Assembly: GCA_913060505.1 (NCBI GenBank)
Contig: CAJXRQ010000011.1
Span: forward strand, 21,759-85,758
Source: an uncultured Desulfovibrio sp.
GTDB taxonomy: Bacteria > Desulfobacterota > Desulfovibrionia > Desulfovibrionales > Desulfovibrionaceae
Direction: 5' to 3'
DNA length: 64,000 nucleotides
Below the pieces are notes generated by a model. The model made no database searches. It saw nothing but the letters and a program-made list of their open reading frames with translations, and was not told the DNA's origin. The first letter of the stretch is position 1; the number at the start of each line of letters is the position of its first letter. Below are positions 1 to 8,501 of this stretch, one piece after another. The position numbers were made by a program, and so were the translations under genes.

Positions 1-80
1 AGATTCTTGGCTGCGTCCAGAATCATGCGCTGTTTGCGTTCACGCTCTTTTTCTTTTCGTTCTTTCGTATTCATGCGCAT
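1..80 (-). CDS. TetR-family transcriptional regulator, N-terminal fragment (runs off the window)
   Basis: Reading the minus strand from an ATG at 80 (or 74) gives a basic, lysine/arginine-rich start followed by QRMILDAAKN, the typical first helix of a TetR-type HTH domain. Only about 26 residues lie in the window, so the ligand and target are unknown. An inverted repeat at 105-136, just upstream, is a plausible autoregulatory operator. The frame is open to the window edge. The family call rests on this short motif alone. Confidence 0.6.
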   Translation of the reverse strand, partial: MRMNTKERKEKERERKQRMILDAAKN

Positions 81-104
81 CCCTATATAATATCACCACA
101 AAAG

Positions 105-136
105 TAAACAGTGTTCACAAAAAAGAACGGTGTTTA
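105..136. promoter_or_regulatory. Inverted repeat, probable TetR operator
   Basis: TAAACAGTGTTC (105-116) and GAACGGTGTTTA (125-136) are near-perfect inverted repeats (10 of 12 pairs) separated by 8 A-rich bases. They lie about 25 bp upstream of the truncated TetR gene, next to an AT-rich tatataatat stretch that could be its -10 region. Autoregulation is inferred from position. Confidence 0.45.
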
Positions 137-170
137 TTCACAGTTGTCACTGAACCGCCATCAGTCTGTT

Positions 171-695
171 TTATTTAGAGGAAGAATCTGTTTTCCGCCT
201 GACCGATTTTCTCAAGGAGAGCCAAACAATAAGATGATGAAACGGTCGAATCAGGTTGAAATAGACCGGACCGGTCCAATGGCGATAGTGCACGATGGTC
301 GCAACATGTATCCTGTTTTCCCCATTTGCCAACGGCTCCCGGGCAGAAACCAGATAGGCCCCAAGGTGCCGATCCCTGGCCGAAGCAATCCAGTATTCTT
401 CTTCCCGGGCTTCCAGCACGGTAAACGGTCCGACCTTGCCGCCGCGCTTCATGGGAATGTCGTCCGGTCCCACAATTGTCCGGGTGTTGAAATCCGTCTG
501 TTGCAGCCCCAAAAGGCTTGCCAGTATTCGGCGCAACGCATAAAGCCCTCGCATCCACAACGGTTTCCAACCCAGCATACCAGCCAGATGCTCACGAAGG
601 GAAGCCGCCCCTTGCGCGCTGTGAACGTCCACATGATCCGCACCTTGCAGCAACGGTTTTACCGCTTCAATTTTTCGAATATATTCCTGTTTCAT
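171..695 (-). CDS. DUF2867-family protein
   Basis: A 174-residue soluble protein whose second half (FTVLEAREEEYWIASARD..., then HYRHWTGPVYFNLIRPFHH) matches the DUF2867 family as I know it. These proteins are small, are often found fused to or near NAD-dependent epimerases, and have no proven function. The start at 695 is preceded by GGAGAGG at the right distance; a longer reading from 731 lacks a ribosome site. It is transcribed in the same direction as the TetR gene downstream. Family call moderate, function unknown. Confidence 0.6.
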   Translation of the reverse strand: MKQEYIRKIEAVKPLLQGADHVDVHSAQGAASLREHLAGMLGWKPLWMRGLYALRRILASLLGLQQTDFNTRTIVGPDDIPMKRGGKVGPFTVLEAREEEYWIASARDRHLGAYLVSAREPLANGENRIHVATIVHYRHWTGPVYFNLIRPFHHLIVWLSLRKSVRRKTDSSSK

Positions 696-816
696 AACCT
701 CTCCGGAATCAGGAGCTGAACCAATTCGCAACCGTTTGCCACAATTCGTCCGTTAGATGAAGCCATCCCTTTGCCTTTTCCTCTTGTACCCATAGTCCAA
801 ATGCACGGCATGCAAC

Positions 817-853
817 AAATGACCCCGGCCTGAAAAACAGACCGGGGTCATTT
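817..853 (-). terminator. Hairpin terminator downstream of the M48/SH3/permease genes
   Basis: AAATGACCCCGG and CCGGGGTCATTT form a stem of about 12 bp around a short loop (tctgtttttcag read on the minus strand). It lies between the M48 gene (ending at 915) and the DUF2867 gene on the same strand. T-runs flank both sides, so it could act in both directions. Confidence 0.7.
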
Positions 854-914
854 CTATCACGAGAAGTCCGGGCAGCACGTTAACTCCCGGTGTTTTTACG
901 CCGCTATAACGGGA

Positions 915-1814
915 TTAAACCCGCTTTTGATACCACTGCAGCCGTCCGGTGGACTGGCGCATTTGCTTGTAGTCGGAGAATTCCCGCAAATGCACACTGC
1001 AATTGGAGATACGTTTTGCCAACGGAGGGTGCGTGGAGTACCATGATCCCTTGAAAACTGCGCCTTTCTCTTCACTACGAAGAATCTGCAGGGCTTCAAT
1101 CAGGCCGTTGGGGCCGTATCCGGTACGATAAGCCGTATCCATGCCGCTCAGGTCCGCCGCGTATTCCATCTTGTGCGACAGCCCCGTGTCGAAGAGCGTT
1201 GTTTGCAGTTCTCCGATCAGGGCCTTGAACTGTTGACCCTGCTCGCCTTTCATGGCGGCGGAGGTGATGGTGCCGACCCCCTGAAGGAATTGTGCCTGCT
1301 GGATGGATTTGATGGCGTCCTTATGAGCCACGTGTGCGATCTCGTGCGACAGAACACAGGCGAGCTGTGCCTCGGTTTTCAAGCACGTAAACAGCCCCGA
1401 GGAAAGGAAGATTATGCCGCCGGGGCAGGAAAACGCGTTTTTGATGTCGTTTTTGACCACCACGAACCGGTACGGAATGTCCGGCCGCATGGAATCTCGG
1501 GCAAGTGAGACTCCGAGAAGGTTCACAAACTTTTGCACATGTTCGTCTTCCACCGGCATGCCGTACCGCTTGAACCCTTCGAGAGCCAGACTTTCGCCAA
1601 TGGTCTTTTCCGACTTGTAATCAAGGCCCTGCGATGCGCGCAGAATGGTTCCCAATCCCTGAAACAACTGCTGGGTATTGAATCCTTTTTTCTTGGCTGC
1701 ATCGGCTGCCAGCACCGGTCCGGCAGCAAGAGCAGTACCGGCCACCGCCAAAAGGCCGGCCAAAACCTGACGCCGGGAACGCGGCACAATCGTGCCTTTT
1801 TTCTTATTGCGCAT
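915..1814 (-). CDS. M48-family zinc metalloprotease, TAT-exported
   Basis: A 299-residue protein. The N-terminus has SRRQVLAG followed by a hydrophobic stretch and an Ala-x-Ala site near residue 37, which reads as a twin-arginine signal, so the protease probably acts in the periplasm. HEIAH at 157-161 is the zinc site and E217 in EYAAD is the expected third ligand of peptidase M48. It resembles BepA/YfgC-type proteases without a TPR domain. The start at 1814 overlaps the stop of the SH3-domain gene by 11 bp, so the two are translationally coupled. A longer reading frame from 2057 only shadows the upstream gene. Substrate unknown; envelope quality control is an inference from the family. Confidence 0.85.
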   Translation of the reverse strand: MRNKKKGTIVPRSRRQVLAGLLAVAGTALAAGPVLAADAAKKKGFNTQQLFQGLGTILRASQGLDYKSEKTIGESLALEGFKRYGMPVEDEHVQKFVNLLGVSLARDSMRPDIPYRFVVVKNDIKNAFSCPGGIIFLSSGLFTCLKTEAQLACVLSHEIAHVAHKDAIKSIQQAQFLQGVGTITSAAMKGEQGQQFKALIGELQTTLFDTGLSHKMEYAADLSGMDTAYRTGYGPNGLIEALQILRSEEKGAVFKGSWYSTHPPLAKRISNCSVHLREFSDYKQMRQSTGRLQWYQKRV

Positions 1815-2316
1815 ATTCACCCACCTTGCCCCGCTTGAGGAACGCCTCAACTTCTTTTTGTGTGATGGATCTGTCCAGAACATTGTCCAAAGCCTTGCGA
1901 TACTGTTCCGGAGTTCCGGTACTCCTGGCATACTGGGCGGTTTGCGGGTTGAGACCACGTATGGCCCGATCCGTGGTGGCACGGTCCGCACGCACGTCGC
2001 TGGACATGTCTCCAAACAGCTTGGTCCCACTGCTGGTGGTCTTTTTTGGGCGGGCACCGGTTATGCGTCCCCGATACACCCAGCCTGACCGGCCGTTGTC
2101 CGTACGCACCCGATACCAGCGTCCACTGCGTTCCAGCACGGACAGCCGCTGGTTCAGCGCAAGCTTGGAGGAAACTTCGGACGAAGCCGTGGGTTCCTTC
2201 TTGAGCGTCGCCCCCTGCGAAGCGACCCAAACATATTTTGCAGCCCATGCAGCACCGGCCAGCAATGCCAGCAAAAGCAACGACGTACAGGCAATTTTTA
2301 CGACAGGTGATTTCAC
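1804..2316 (-). CDS. Exported bacterial SH3-domain protein
   Basis: A 170-residue protein with a signal peptide (residues 1-26, ending AAWA) and an SH3b domain at about 30-90 (KYVWVASQGATLKKEP, RWYRVRTDNGRSGWVY). Such domains bind peptidoglycan or envelope proteins. The second half is charged and shows no recognised domain. The start is GTG, supported by GGAGG eight bases upstream. The gene overlaps the M48 protease gene by 11 bp, so the two products probably work together at the envelope. Confidence 0.75.
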   Translation of the reverse strand: MKSPVVKIACTSLLLLALLAGAAWAAKYVWVASQGATLKKEPTASSEVSSKLALNQRLSVLERSGRWYRVRTDNGRSGWVYRGRITGARPKKTTSSGTKLFGDMSSDVRADRATTDRAIRGLNPQTAQYARSTGTPEQYRKALDNVLDRSITQKEVEAFLKRGKVGEYAQ

Positions 2317-2427
2317 CCTTGAGCCTCCTGTTTCAATTCATTTTTACGAAAATATACGCGAGATGCATGTTAATGCAACGTTCAAATATGTACTCCAATG
2401 CCGGAAGTCCGGCAAAAGACGTCCGGA

Positions 2428-3657
2428 CTACCCGTGGCTTTTGAGCACATCCAGAATTTCAATATGCGCGGCCTGCCAGGCCGGATAGGCCCCTGCCGCA
2501 AGGCCCAAAACGCAGGAACCGAGCAGGGTCAGCCCCAGATTTACGGGCTGAATGATCAAGGGCAGCGCTGCGAACTCATGCAGCCCCACCACCAGCGCAA
2601 CCGTTGCCAAGGCCCCGCAAGCGCCGCCGGTTCCGGCCATAACCCCGGCCTCGAACAAAAATTGCCGTACAATATCGCCACGGGTTCCGCCCACGGCGCG
2701 CCGAATCCCTATCTCCACCCGCCGGGCGCGCACCACAAGGATCATGATGGACAATATGCCCATCCCCCCAACGCCGAAAGAAACCACGGAGGTGATCACG
2801 CCCAGTGTGGACATGAGATCCAGGGCCTGCTGCTGTAAACGGATGGTGTCCCGCGCTGCCAAAAGGCTGAAATCGTCCGGCTGCCCTTTTCCCAGTCGGT
2901 GCCGCTGGCGCATGATATGCCTTGCCGCGTCCGCAACCATTTTGATGTCCGCATCCTTGGCCAACCGCAGGAACACGCCATCCACATAGTCCACGTTGGA
3001 AGCGCGGCGCATGAATGTGGTCAGTGGCATAAACACGAATTCATCCTGATTGTCGCCCACAAGGTCACGGCCTTTGGGCTCCAGAATACCGATGATGCGA
3101 AATGGCGCCCGATAGATATGCATGATCTTGCCCAAGGCGCTTTGCGCGGTCCCGAACAGCCGCTCCGCAACGGTAGGTCCCAAAACACATACCATGGCCC
3201 GGGCCTCAAGCTCCTGTTCCGTGAAAAAACGCCCTTGTGCAACCGTCACGCTGCGGACTTCCGGCCAGGTCGGCCAGGTGCCGTATACACGGGTATCCAA
3301 CGCGTTTCCCTCGGCCTTGAGCAATTGGTCGGCGTTGGCAAAAGGGGTTCCGGAAAGCACGGAAGGCACGCCATCCATGACGGCACGGGCATCGGCGACA
3401 CGGAAATTCGTACGGTTGCCGCGCACTCGCACGCCCCCGCTCCGGCGAAAACGAATCTGTCCGGCCACCACGGCATACAGGTTCGGGCCAAGCTTTTCAG
3501 TCTCCATCACGGCTTTGCGCACCATAATGGCGGATACATGCTGTACCCCGGTAAAAGCCAGCGCTCCCAAAAAAACGCCAAGCATGGCCAACACGGCGCG
3601 CACCTTGTGGGCCGAAAGCGAGGCTATGGCTATGCTCAGGTTCAGGGGCAGCCGCAT
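2428..3657 (-). CDS. ABC transporter permease, MacB/FtsX type
   Basis: A 409-residue membrane protein with the MacB arrangement: one N-terminal membrane helix (about 20-40), a large periplasmic core domain (about 45-270), then three helices of an FtsX domain. The motif VRARRVEIGIRRAVGGTRGDI is the cytoplasmic coupling region of this family. The ATG at 3657 has GGAG nine bases upstream; TTG codons at 3666 and 3663 are less likely starts. No ATPase or membrane-fusion gene is adjacent, so the partner must be encoded elsewhere. It could export a macrolide-like compound, a lipoprotein or a peptide; the substrate cannot be told. Confidence 0.8.
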   Translation of the reverse strand: MRLPLNLSIAIASLSAHKVRAVLAMLGVFLGALAFTGVQHVSAIMVRKAVMETEKLGPNLYAVVAGQIRFRRSGGVRVRGNRTNFRVADARAVMDGVPSVLSGTPFANADQLLKAEGNALDTRVYGTWPTWPEVRSVTVAQGRFFTEQELEARAMVCVLGPTVAERLFGTAQSALGKIMHIYRAPFRIIGILEPKGRDLVGDNQDEFVFMPLTTFMRRASNVDYVDGVFLRLAKDADIKMVADAARHIMRQRHRLGKGQPDDFSLLAARDTIRLQQQALDLMSTLGVITSVVSFGVGGMGILSIMILVVRARRVEIGIRRAVGGTRGDIVRQFLFEAGVMAGTGGACGALATVALVVGLHEFAALPLIIQPVNLGLTLLGSCVLGLAAGAYPAWQAAHIEILDVLKSHG

Positions 3658-3716
3658 CCGCAACAATCTCCAAAAAGTGGGAGTAGCCGGAAATTACGCC
3701 GGGACAACGCCTTTAT

Positions 3717-4397
3717 TTATTCGTATTTATCCTTGTTCCACAACGTGTTGCCATTAAATATCAGTTGCCAGAGCCTTTCGAATGCATGGCCGGTATTCTC
3801 GGCGTCATGCGGGTCATCTTCAATCAACCGCAAGGCATATTCATAAAATTCTTTTGGCCGGGTGCGAATACGCTCGGCCGAAACACAAAAAAGTCCGGCC
3901 GGTGCCCTGACCACAAATTGCCGGGGCGGTTCCGAATCAAAGAGTTCGCGAAATATACGCTCCACCGGAATATCCTTGCCCCATCCGGCCCAGCGCCCTT
4001 CATTTTCCGGCTTGGCCAGATCATGTGGACGCCCCACCCCGTCACACTTGAGCTTGAACCAGGCAAACCCCCGAAACGGAACATCACGCTCTGCGCACCG
4101 GATGATCATGGCCGCAAGGTCTTCCGGTCCTTTGGTCCGGTCCGGGGAAAGATGGTCGAAGGGATCTCCCTGCACAAAGGCCGTGTATGGAGCAAGCCGG
4201 TCCCATTGTGTCACGATATGTGTCAGATAGGTATGGCTTTCCCGTCCGATATTCGGCAGCAGCCGTGCTCCGGCAACGGGTTCCGACCCCTTGTCGTAAA
4301 CAACGTATTCAAGGCCTGTCCCGTCCACCCAGGACACGTCCTCGGCATAGCGCGCCACCACCAGTTGCACGTCATTTCGCATCACACGCCTCTTCAT
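3717..4397 (-). CDS. DUF3431-family protein
   Basis: A 226-residue protein with VVARYAEDVSWV, LPNIGRESHTYLTHI and FVQGDPFDH, the marks I associate with DUF3431. Members are found in fungi and bacteria, sometimes near glycosyltransferases, and lack a proven role. The start overlaps the end of larC by 26 bp; an internal ATG at 4382 would reduce the overlap. The gene follows larC on the same strand, which suggests co-transcription but not necessarily a shared function. Confidence 0.6.
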   Translation of the reverse strand: MKRRVMRNDVQLVVARYAEDVSWVDGTGLEYVVYDKGSEPVAGARLLPNIGRESHTYLTHIVTQWDRLAPYTAFVQGDPFDHLSPDRTKGPEDLAAMIIRCAERDVPFRGFAWFKLKCDGVGRPHDLAKPENEGRWAGWGKDIPVERIFRELFDSEPPRQFVVRAPAGLFCVSAERIRTRPKEFYEYALRLIEDDPHDAENTGHAFERLWQLIFNGNTLWNKDKYE

Positions 4398-5163
4398 TGC
4401 GTTCCACCATGATTTTCGAATGATCGACTTCGTTGATCATGAACGCTCGGACAAAGGACGGATGCCCGTCATTGGAACGTGTTCCGCAACCGTATCCAAC
4501 GTGTTCCACAACACTTGGAGGCAATGTCGAAAAAGTCGGTTTCATCCCTTTGAGCAGCGCCAATCCGGTGGGAGTTGCACGTTCAACACCTGCCTCGGAA
4601 GCGAACACGGCCATGCCTCGGGAAAGCTCGGCACAGGCTGGTGGAGGCACCGGCATGCGACCATGGGCGATATCCACGAACCCGCTACCAAGGTCCACGG
4701 CCGAACTCAGAATCCGCTCCGGCGCGAGGGCCTGTACAAGTATGGCAACTCCAACCACATCAACCACAGTATCCACGGCGCCGATTTCATGAAAATGCAC
4801 ATCCTGCACAGGGACACTATGGACCTTTGCCTCCGCACGAGCCAGGGTTTCCAGCACGGCCACACTCTGCTCCCGGACAAGGCCAAAAAGGGATGATTGC
4901 TCAATCATGCGCGTCAAATCCGCAAGATTCCGCAACGGCTGGGTGCCGGTTTGGACAACGTTCACCTGACGGCAGGCAATGCCCGATACAAGGCGTTGCC
5001 GCTGTTGCAACTCAAATCCGGCCAGACCCAGTTTTTCCAGTTCAGAGCGCAAAAAATCAATGCCGGAATCAAGCCCTTGAGCCTGTTCCAAAACATGCGC
5101 CAGAGATGCCAGAAGCATGTCGCCGCTCACCCCGGTGGTACAGTCCAGAAACAGGGTGCTCAT
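4372..5163 (-). CDS. larC: LarC-type nickel pincer cofactor protein, N-terminal half only
   Basis: A 263-residue protein beginning LFLDCTTGVSGDM and containing HFHEIGAVDTVVDVVG and GRMPVPPPACAEL, all hallmarks of the N-terminal part of LarC, the protein that inserts nickel into the pincer cofactor using CTP. Full LarC is about 400 residues. This protein ends shortly after GYGCGTR, where the second half (with its NIDDM-like motif) would begin. In Lactiplantibacillus the two halves are joined by ribosomal frameshifting; here the DNA beyond the stop encodes DUF3431 in another frame, so no LarC2 half is present. GGGAG precedes the ATG. larB and larE lie 1.8-3.3 kb away on the same strand, across thiC. 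Confidence 0.8.
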   Translation of the reverse strand: MSTLFLDCTTGVSGDMLLASLAHVLEQAQGLDSGIDFLRSELEKLGLAGFELQQRQRLVSGIACRQVNVVQTGTQPLRNLADLTRMIEQSSLFGLVREQSVAVLETLARAEAKVHSVPVQDVHFHEIGAVDTVVDVVGVAILVQALAPERILSSAVDLGSGFVDIAHGRMPVPPPACAELSRGMAVFASEAGVERATPTGLALLKGMKPTFSTLPPSVVEHVGYGCGTRSNDGHPSFVRAFMINEVDHSKIMVERNEEACDAK

Positions 5164-5438
5164 TCATGCTCCCTGATTTTTTCTGCAAACATCCCCAAAG
5201 TATTTCCTTTTGCGTTTTTTATCGATTCCTACGTGATCTTTCCGTGATGAAAAGGTTATGATGAGCATGATCGCCACCAATAACCGCCCCTGATCATTCC
5301 CTATACCTTCCTCACGGGCCATGGGCAACCCAAAGACGGGAATACGCAACACCCCCTTGACTTTCTCAAGCAGAAAAGGAATCGTACCTTTCCCACCATA
5401 TCCACATAGGATATCCTGTCCCCGTATGAGGAGATTCA

Positions 5439-6743
5439 ATGAGTTTTACCACACAAATGGACGCTGCCCGTAAGGGAATCGCCACCGACCACATGAAACG
5501 TGTGGCCCAAAAGGAGACCATAGAACTCGAAACCCTGATGGCGGACATCGCTGCCGGACAAACCATTATTCCGGCCAACATTCGCCATACCAACATCGAC
5601 GCCGAAGCCGTTGGACGCGGCCTGCGCACCAAGGTCAATGTAAACCTCGGTATTTCCAAGGACTGCCAGGACATTGACATGGAAATGACCAAAGTGCATG
5701 CAGCATTGGAAATGAAAGCCGAAGGCATCATGGACCTGAGCTGCTTCGGCAAAACACAGGAATTCCGTTCCCGTGTGGTCAAGGAATCCACCGCCATGGT
5801 CGGTACTGTTCCCATCTATGACGCTGTCGGTTTTCTTGAAAAAGACCTCAAGGACATCACGGTCGACGAGTTTTTCGGCGTTGTGGAACAGCACATTGCC
5901 GATGGCGTCGACTTTCTTACCATCCATGCCGGATTGAACCGCAAGACGGCCGAACAGATCGAAAAGGACGAACGGTTGACCCGCATCGTTTCCCGTGGCG
6001 GTTCTTTGCTCTTTTCGTGGATGAAGCTCAAGGACGCGGAAAACCCGTTCTATGAGCACTATGACCGCTTGTTGGAACTTTGCGAAAAGTCCGACGTAAC
6101 CCTCAGCCTTGGTGACGGTTGTCGCCCCGGCTCCTTGTATGACGCCACGGACGCTTCGCAAATTCAGGAAACCATCGTACTGGGCGAGCTGACCAAGCGC
6201 GCCTGGGAGCGCAATGTTCAGGTCATGATCGAAGGCCCCGGACACATGGCGCTCAACGAGATCGAGGCCAACGTATTGCTGGCCAAGAAACTTTGCCATG
6301 GTGCACCGTTCTACGTTCTTGGCCCTCTGGTTACGGACGTCGCCCCTGGTTACGACCATATCACTGCGGCTATTGGCGGTGCCATTGCAGCCGGAGCCGG
6401 AGCCGACTTCCTGTGCTATGTGACCCCGGCGGAACACCTGCGTCTGCCCACGTTGGAAGACATGAAGGAAGGCATCGTAGCCACGCGCATCGCTGCTCAC
6501 GCCGGTGACATCGCCAAAAAAATCCCCAACGCGCTCGAATGGGACAACGCCATGTCCAAAGCGCGTGCGGACCTTGACTGGCCCAAACAGTTTGAGCTGG
6601 CCATGGACCCGGTCCGTCCCATGGAATATCGCGAGTCTTCCAAGCCCGAGCACGAGGACACTTGCTCCATGTGCGGCAAAATGTGCGCGGTGCGCAACAT
6701 GAACCGCGTCATGGCCGGGGAAGATCTCAACCTTGACGATTAG
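5439..6743 (+). CDS. thiC: Phosphomethylpyrimidine synthase ThiC (short form)
   Basis: A 434-residue radical SAM enzyme that converts aminoimidazole ribotide to HMP-phosphate for thiamine synthesis. It has the family core ([37 protein letters not shown]) and a C-terminal cysteine cluster at C409, C412 and C416. The spacing is CX2CX3C, one residue shorter than the CX2CX4C of E. coli ThiC, and the protein lacks the long N-terminal domain of enterobacterial ThiC. GAGGAG precedes the ATG. The gene runs opposite to the lar genes around it. I see no TPP-riboswitch core in the 275 bp upstream. A ThiC paralogue making 5-hydroxybenzimidazole (BzaF) is a less likely alternative that cannot be excluded by eye. 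Confidence 0.85.
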   Translation: MSFTTQMDAARKGIATDHMKRVAQKETIELETLMADIAAGQTIIPANIRHTNIDAEAVGRGLRTKVNVNLGISKDCQDIDMEMTKVHAALEMKAEGIMDLSCFGKTQEFRSRVVKESTAMVGTVPIYDAVGFLEKDLKDITVDEFFGVVEQHIADGVDFLTIHAGLNRKTAEQIEKDERLTRIVSRGGSLLFSWMKLKDAENPFYEHYDRLLELCEKSDVTLSLGDGCRPGSLYDATDASQIQETIVLGELTKRAWERNVQVMIEGPGHMALNEIEANVLLAKKLCHGAPFYVLGPLVTDVAPGYDHITAAIGGAIAAGAGADFLCYVTPAEHLRLPTLEDMKEGIVATRIAAHAGDIAKKIPNALEWDNAMSKARADLDWPKQFELAMDPVRPMEYRESSKPEHEDTCSMCGKMCAVRNMNRVMAGEDLNLDD

Positions 6744-6797
6744 AGAATAAGAGGTTGGAGGGGTTTTCCTCCCCAATTCCCACTCTCCAAAACTTTT

Positions 6798-6834
6798 GAA
6801 ACCGGGCCAGCACCTACAGGGCTGGCCCGGTTTC
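6798..6834. terminator. Bidirectional hairpin between thiC and larB
   Basis: GAAACCGGGCCAGC (6798-6811) pairs perfectly with GCTGGCCCGGTTTC (6821-6834) around a 9-base loop. It sits between convergent thiC and larB and should stop transcription from both. Confidence 0.8.
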
Positions 6835-6946
6835 ATGCTTTAAATGTATTTTCGGGGGAGAAAAAATATCGCGTGTCCGCAGGATGCAGCGGCAGAACAG
6901 GGTTGCTAAAGACGTGTTCCTTCCCGCAGGAGACCAAATCCTGCCA

Positions 6947-7699
6947 TCACACTTCGCCGAAAACCTTGCCTCTTACGATCCTCGCAGCAAAAGCCGCAGC
7001 CCCGAATCCATTGTCGATATTGACCACGGCCACCCCCGGAGCGCAGGCGTTCAGCATGGAAAGAAGTGGTGCCAAACCTTCAAACGCAGCACCGTAACCG
7101 ACGCTGGTCGGCACAGCCACCACCGGAACAGGACACAGTCCGCCAAGCACAGAGGCCAGTGCACCATCCATCCCGGCCACGGCAATGACAACCCCTGCCT
7201 GTTTCAATTTCCCTTGCACGGAAAGAAGCCGGTGCAGCCCGGCCACGCCGCAATCCTGAAGCCGCACCACCCGACATCCGAGAAATTCCGCACTCTTTGC
7301 GGCCTCTTCCGCAACAGGCAAATCAGCTGTCCCCGCACTGATGACCACGACCTCCCGCATGCCCTCTTCCGGTTGCATATTCGCTCCGGCTTGCAGTAAC
7401 CGGGATACCGGGTCAAAAGAACAATTCGGCAACACAGCCTGCACCGCAGCAAATTGTTCGGGGTCGGCATGCGTTCCCAAGGTCCGGCCATGGGCCGCAT
7501 GTAATTCCCGCATGGTGATCAGCACTTGATCAGGCGTCTTGCCTGCACAGAAAACCACTTCGGGTTGACCGGTCCGGGCAAGCCGCCCGGTATCCAATCG
7601 GGCACAGCCGGTTTCAACACACCCTAGGGATTGCAAGGCTTCACATGCCTGTTCACGGGTCAATTCACCTTTCGCAAACCTGTCCAGAATATCATGCAT
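6947..7699 (-). CDS. larB: LarB, pyridinium-3,5-biscarboxylic acid mononucleotide synthase
   Basis: A 250-residue protein that carboxylates and hydrolyses nicotinate adenine dinucleotide, the first step of nickel pincer cofactor synthesis. The C-terminal half has the AIR-carboxylase (PurE-like) fold motifs VVVISAGTADLPVAEEA and VVAVPTSVGYGA. The conserved Cys in ACAPGVAVVNIDNGFG corresponds to the substrate-binding Cys of characterised LarB. I chose the ATG at 7699, which begins MHDILDRFAKGELT as in other LarBs and overlaps the larE stop by 8 bp; a longer frame to 7798 would overlap larE by over 100 bp. It follows larE in one transcript. Confidence 0.85.
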   Translation of the reverse strand: MHDILDRFAKGELTREQACEALQSLGCVETGCARLDTGRLARTGQPEVVFCAGKTPDQVLITMRELHAAHGRTLGTHADPEQFAAVQAVLPNCSFDPVSRLLQAGANMQPEEGMREVVVISAGTADLPVAEEAAKSAEFLGCRVVRLQDCGVAGLHRLLSVQGKLKQAGVVIAVAGMDGALASVLGGLCPVPVVAVPTSVGYGAAFEGLAPLLSMLNACAPGVAVVNIDNGFGAAAFAARIVRGKVFGEV

Positions 7700-8471
7700 G
7701 GCACGGCTCCCATGGAGAAAAAACAACCTGCCTGTCTCCATGTGCTGCGGCCAATCCGTGAGCACAGGAACGCAGGGAATCAGAAATTCCCTCGCCATTC
7801 TGGGAATATCGAATGGTTATCATCAGCTCATCAACCCGCAATCGAACATTGTGGAATCCGGCGGCAATGACCCTGTTTTCAAGGTCTTCTACCATGGCCA
7901 AAAGCTGTGGGGATAATGGGTTCCCGGTCATTATGCGTGTGGCCCGGCAACTGTCCGGGGGGTTATTCCGTGACGGGCTAACAAACCGGCTGGCCATTTC
8001 CAGGACATGTTCCTTGCCCAGACCGCAGCCAGCCAGTGGAGAATGTATACCCAGCTCACGGGAAGCACGTATCCCCGGCCGCTCAGGATTGTCTTCCGCG
8101 TTGGTTCCATCCATGATTACGGCACGATCTCCAAAACGGTGACGCATGGCCGTAAACATGGCCCGCTTGCACCAATAACAACGATCCGGCCCGTTGTTCG
8201 AGATTCGCTCGTCATGCAGGAGAGGTACAGGCAAAAGGATATGATCAAGTGACGCGCTTTTGGCCACACGTTCGGCTGCGTGGACATCGCGGGCAAAAGC
8301 CATATCACTGGTTACGGTTATCGCGAACACTCTATCAGTCAAGGTATTGCCAGACCGTCCAAGCACAGCCGCCAATACGGCACTGTCCACTCCGCCGGAC
8401 AGGGCGATCACCAAAGGATCACCCCTCCGCGCCAGAGTGGACAGATAGCGTAGCAGACGTTGTTCAGCCAT
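7692..8471 (-). CDS. larE: LarE, sulfur transferase for nickel pincer cofactor (three-cysteine type)
   Basis: A 259-residue PP-loop ATPase with SGGVDS at residues 25-30, which adenylates the pyridinium dicarboxylate before sulfur insertion. Cys175 in PPDSCRATRI sits where Lactiplantibacillus LarE keeps its sacrificial Cys176. C98 and C101 in RCYWCKRAMF add a CxxC pair. LarEs with three such cysteines bind a 4Fe-4S cluster and recycle sulfur catalytically rather than sacrificing a cysteine (known for the Thermotoga-type enzymes), so that mechanism is inferred here. The gene follows the MATE transporter by 30 bp and overlaps larB. Confidence 0.85.
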   Translation of the reverse strand: MAEQRLLRYLSTLARRGDPLVIALSGGVDSAVLAAVLGRSGNTLTDRVFAITVTSDMAFARDVHAAERVAKSASLDHILLPVPLLHDERISNNGPDRCYWCKRAMFTAMRHRFGDRAVIMDGTNAEDNPERPGIRASRELGIHSPLAGCGLGKEHVLEMASRFVSPSRNNPPDSCRATRIMTGNPLSPQLLAMVEDLENRVIAAGFHNVRLRVDELMITIRYSQNGEGISDSLRSCAHGLAAAHGDRQVVFSPWEPCHA

Positions 8472-8501
8472 GGGCCCAGAGTAGCGAAGCCCTGTTCTGC
8501 G

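Noticed and set aside
5164..5438. Possible TPP riboswitch before thiC
   Set aside because: The conserved ctgagat and acctgatc-type cores are not found; recorded as an absence instead.
5164..5439. 91-residue minus-strand frame upstream of larC
   Set aside because: Directly abuts larC without ribosome site and covers the thiC leader; no recognisable sequence.
5436..6836. 466-residue minus-strand frame opposite thiC
   Set aside because: Antisense shadow of thiC, whose motifs are unmistakable.
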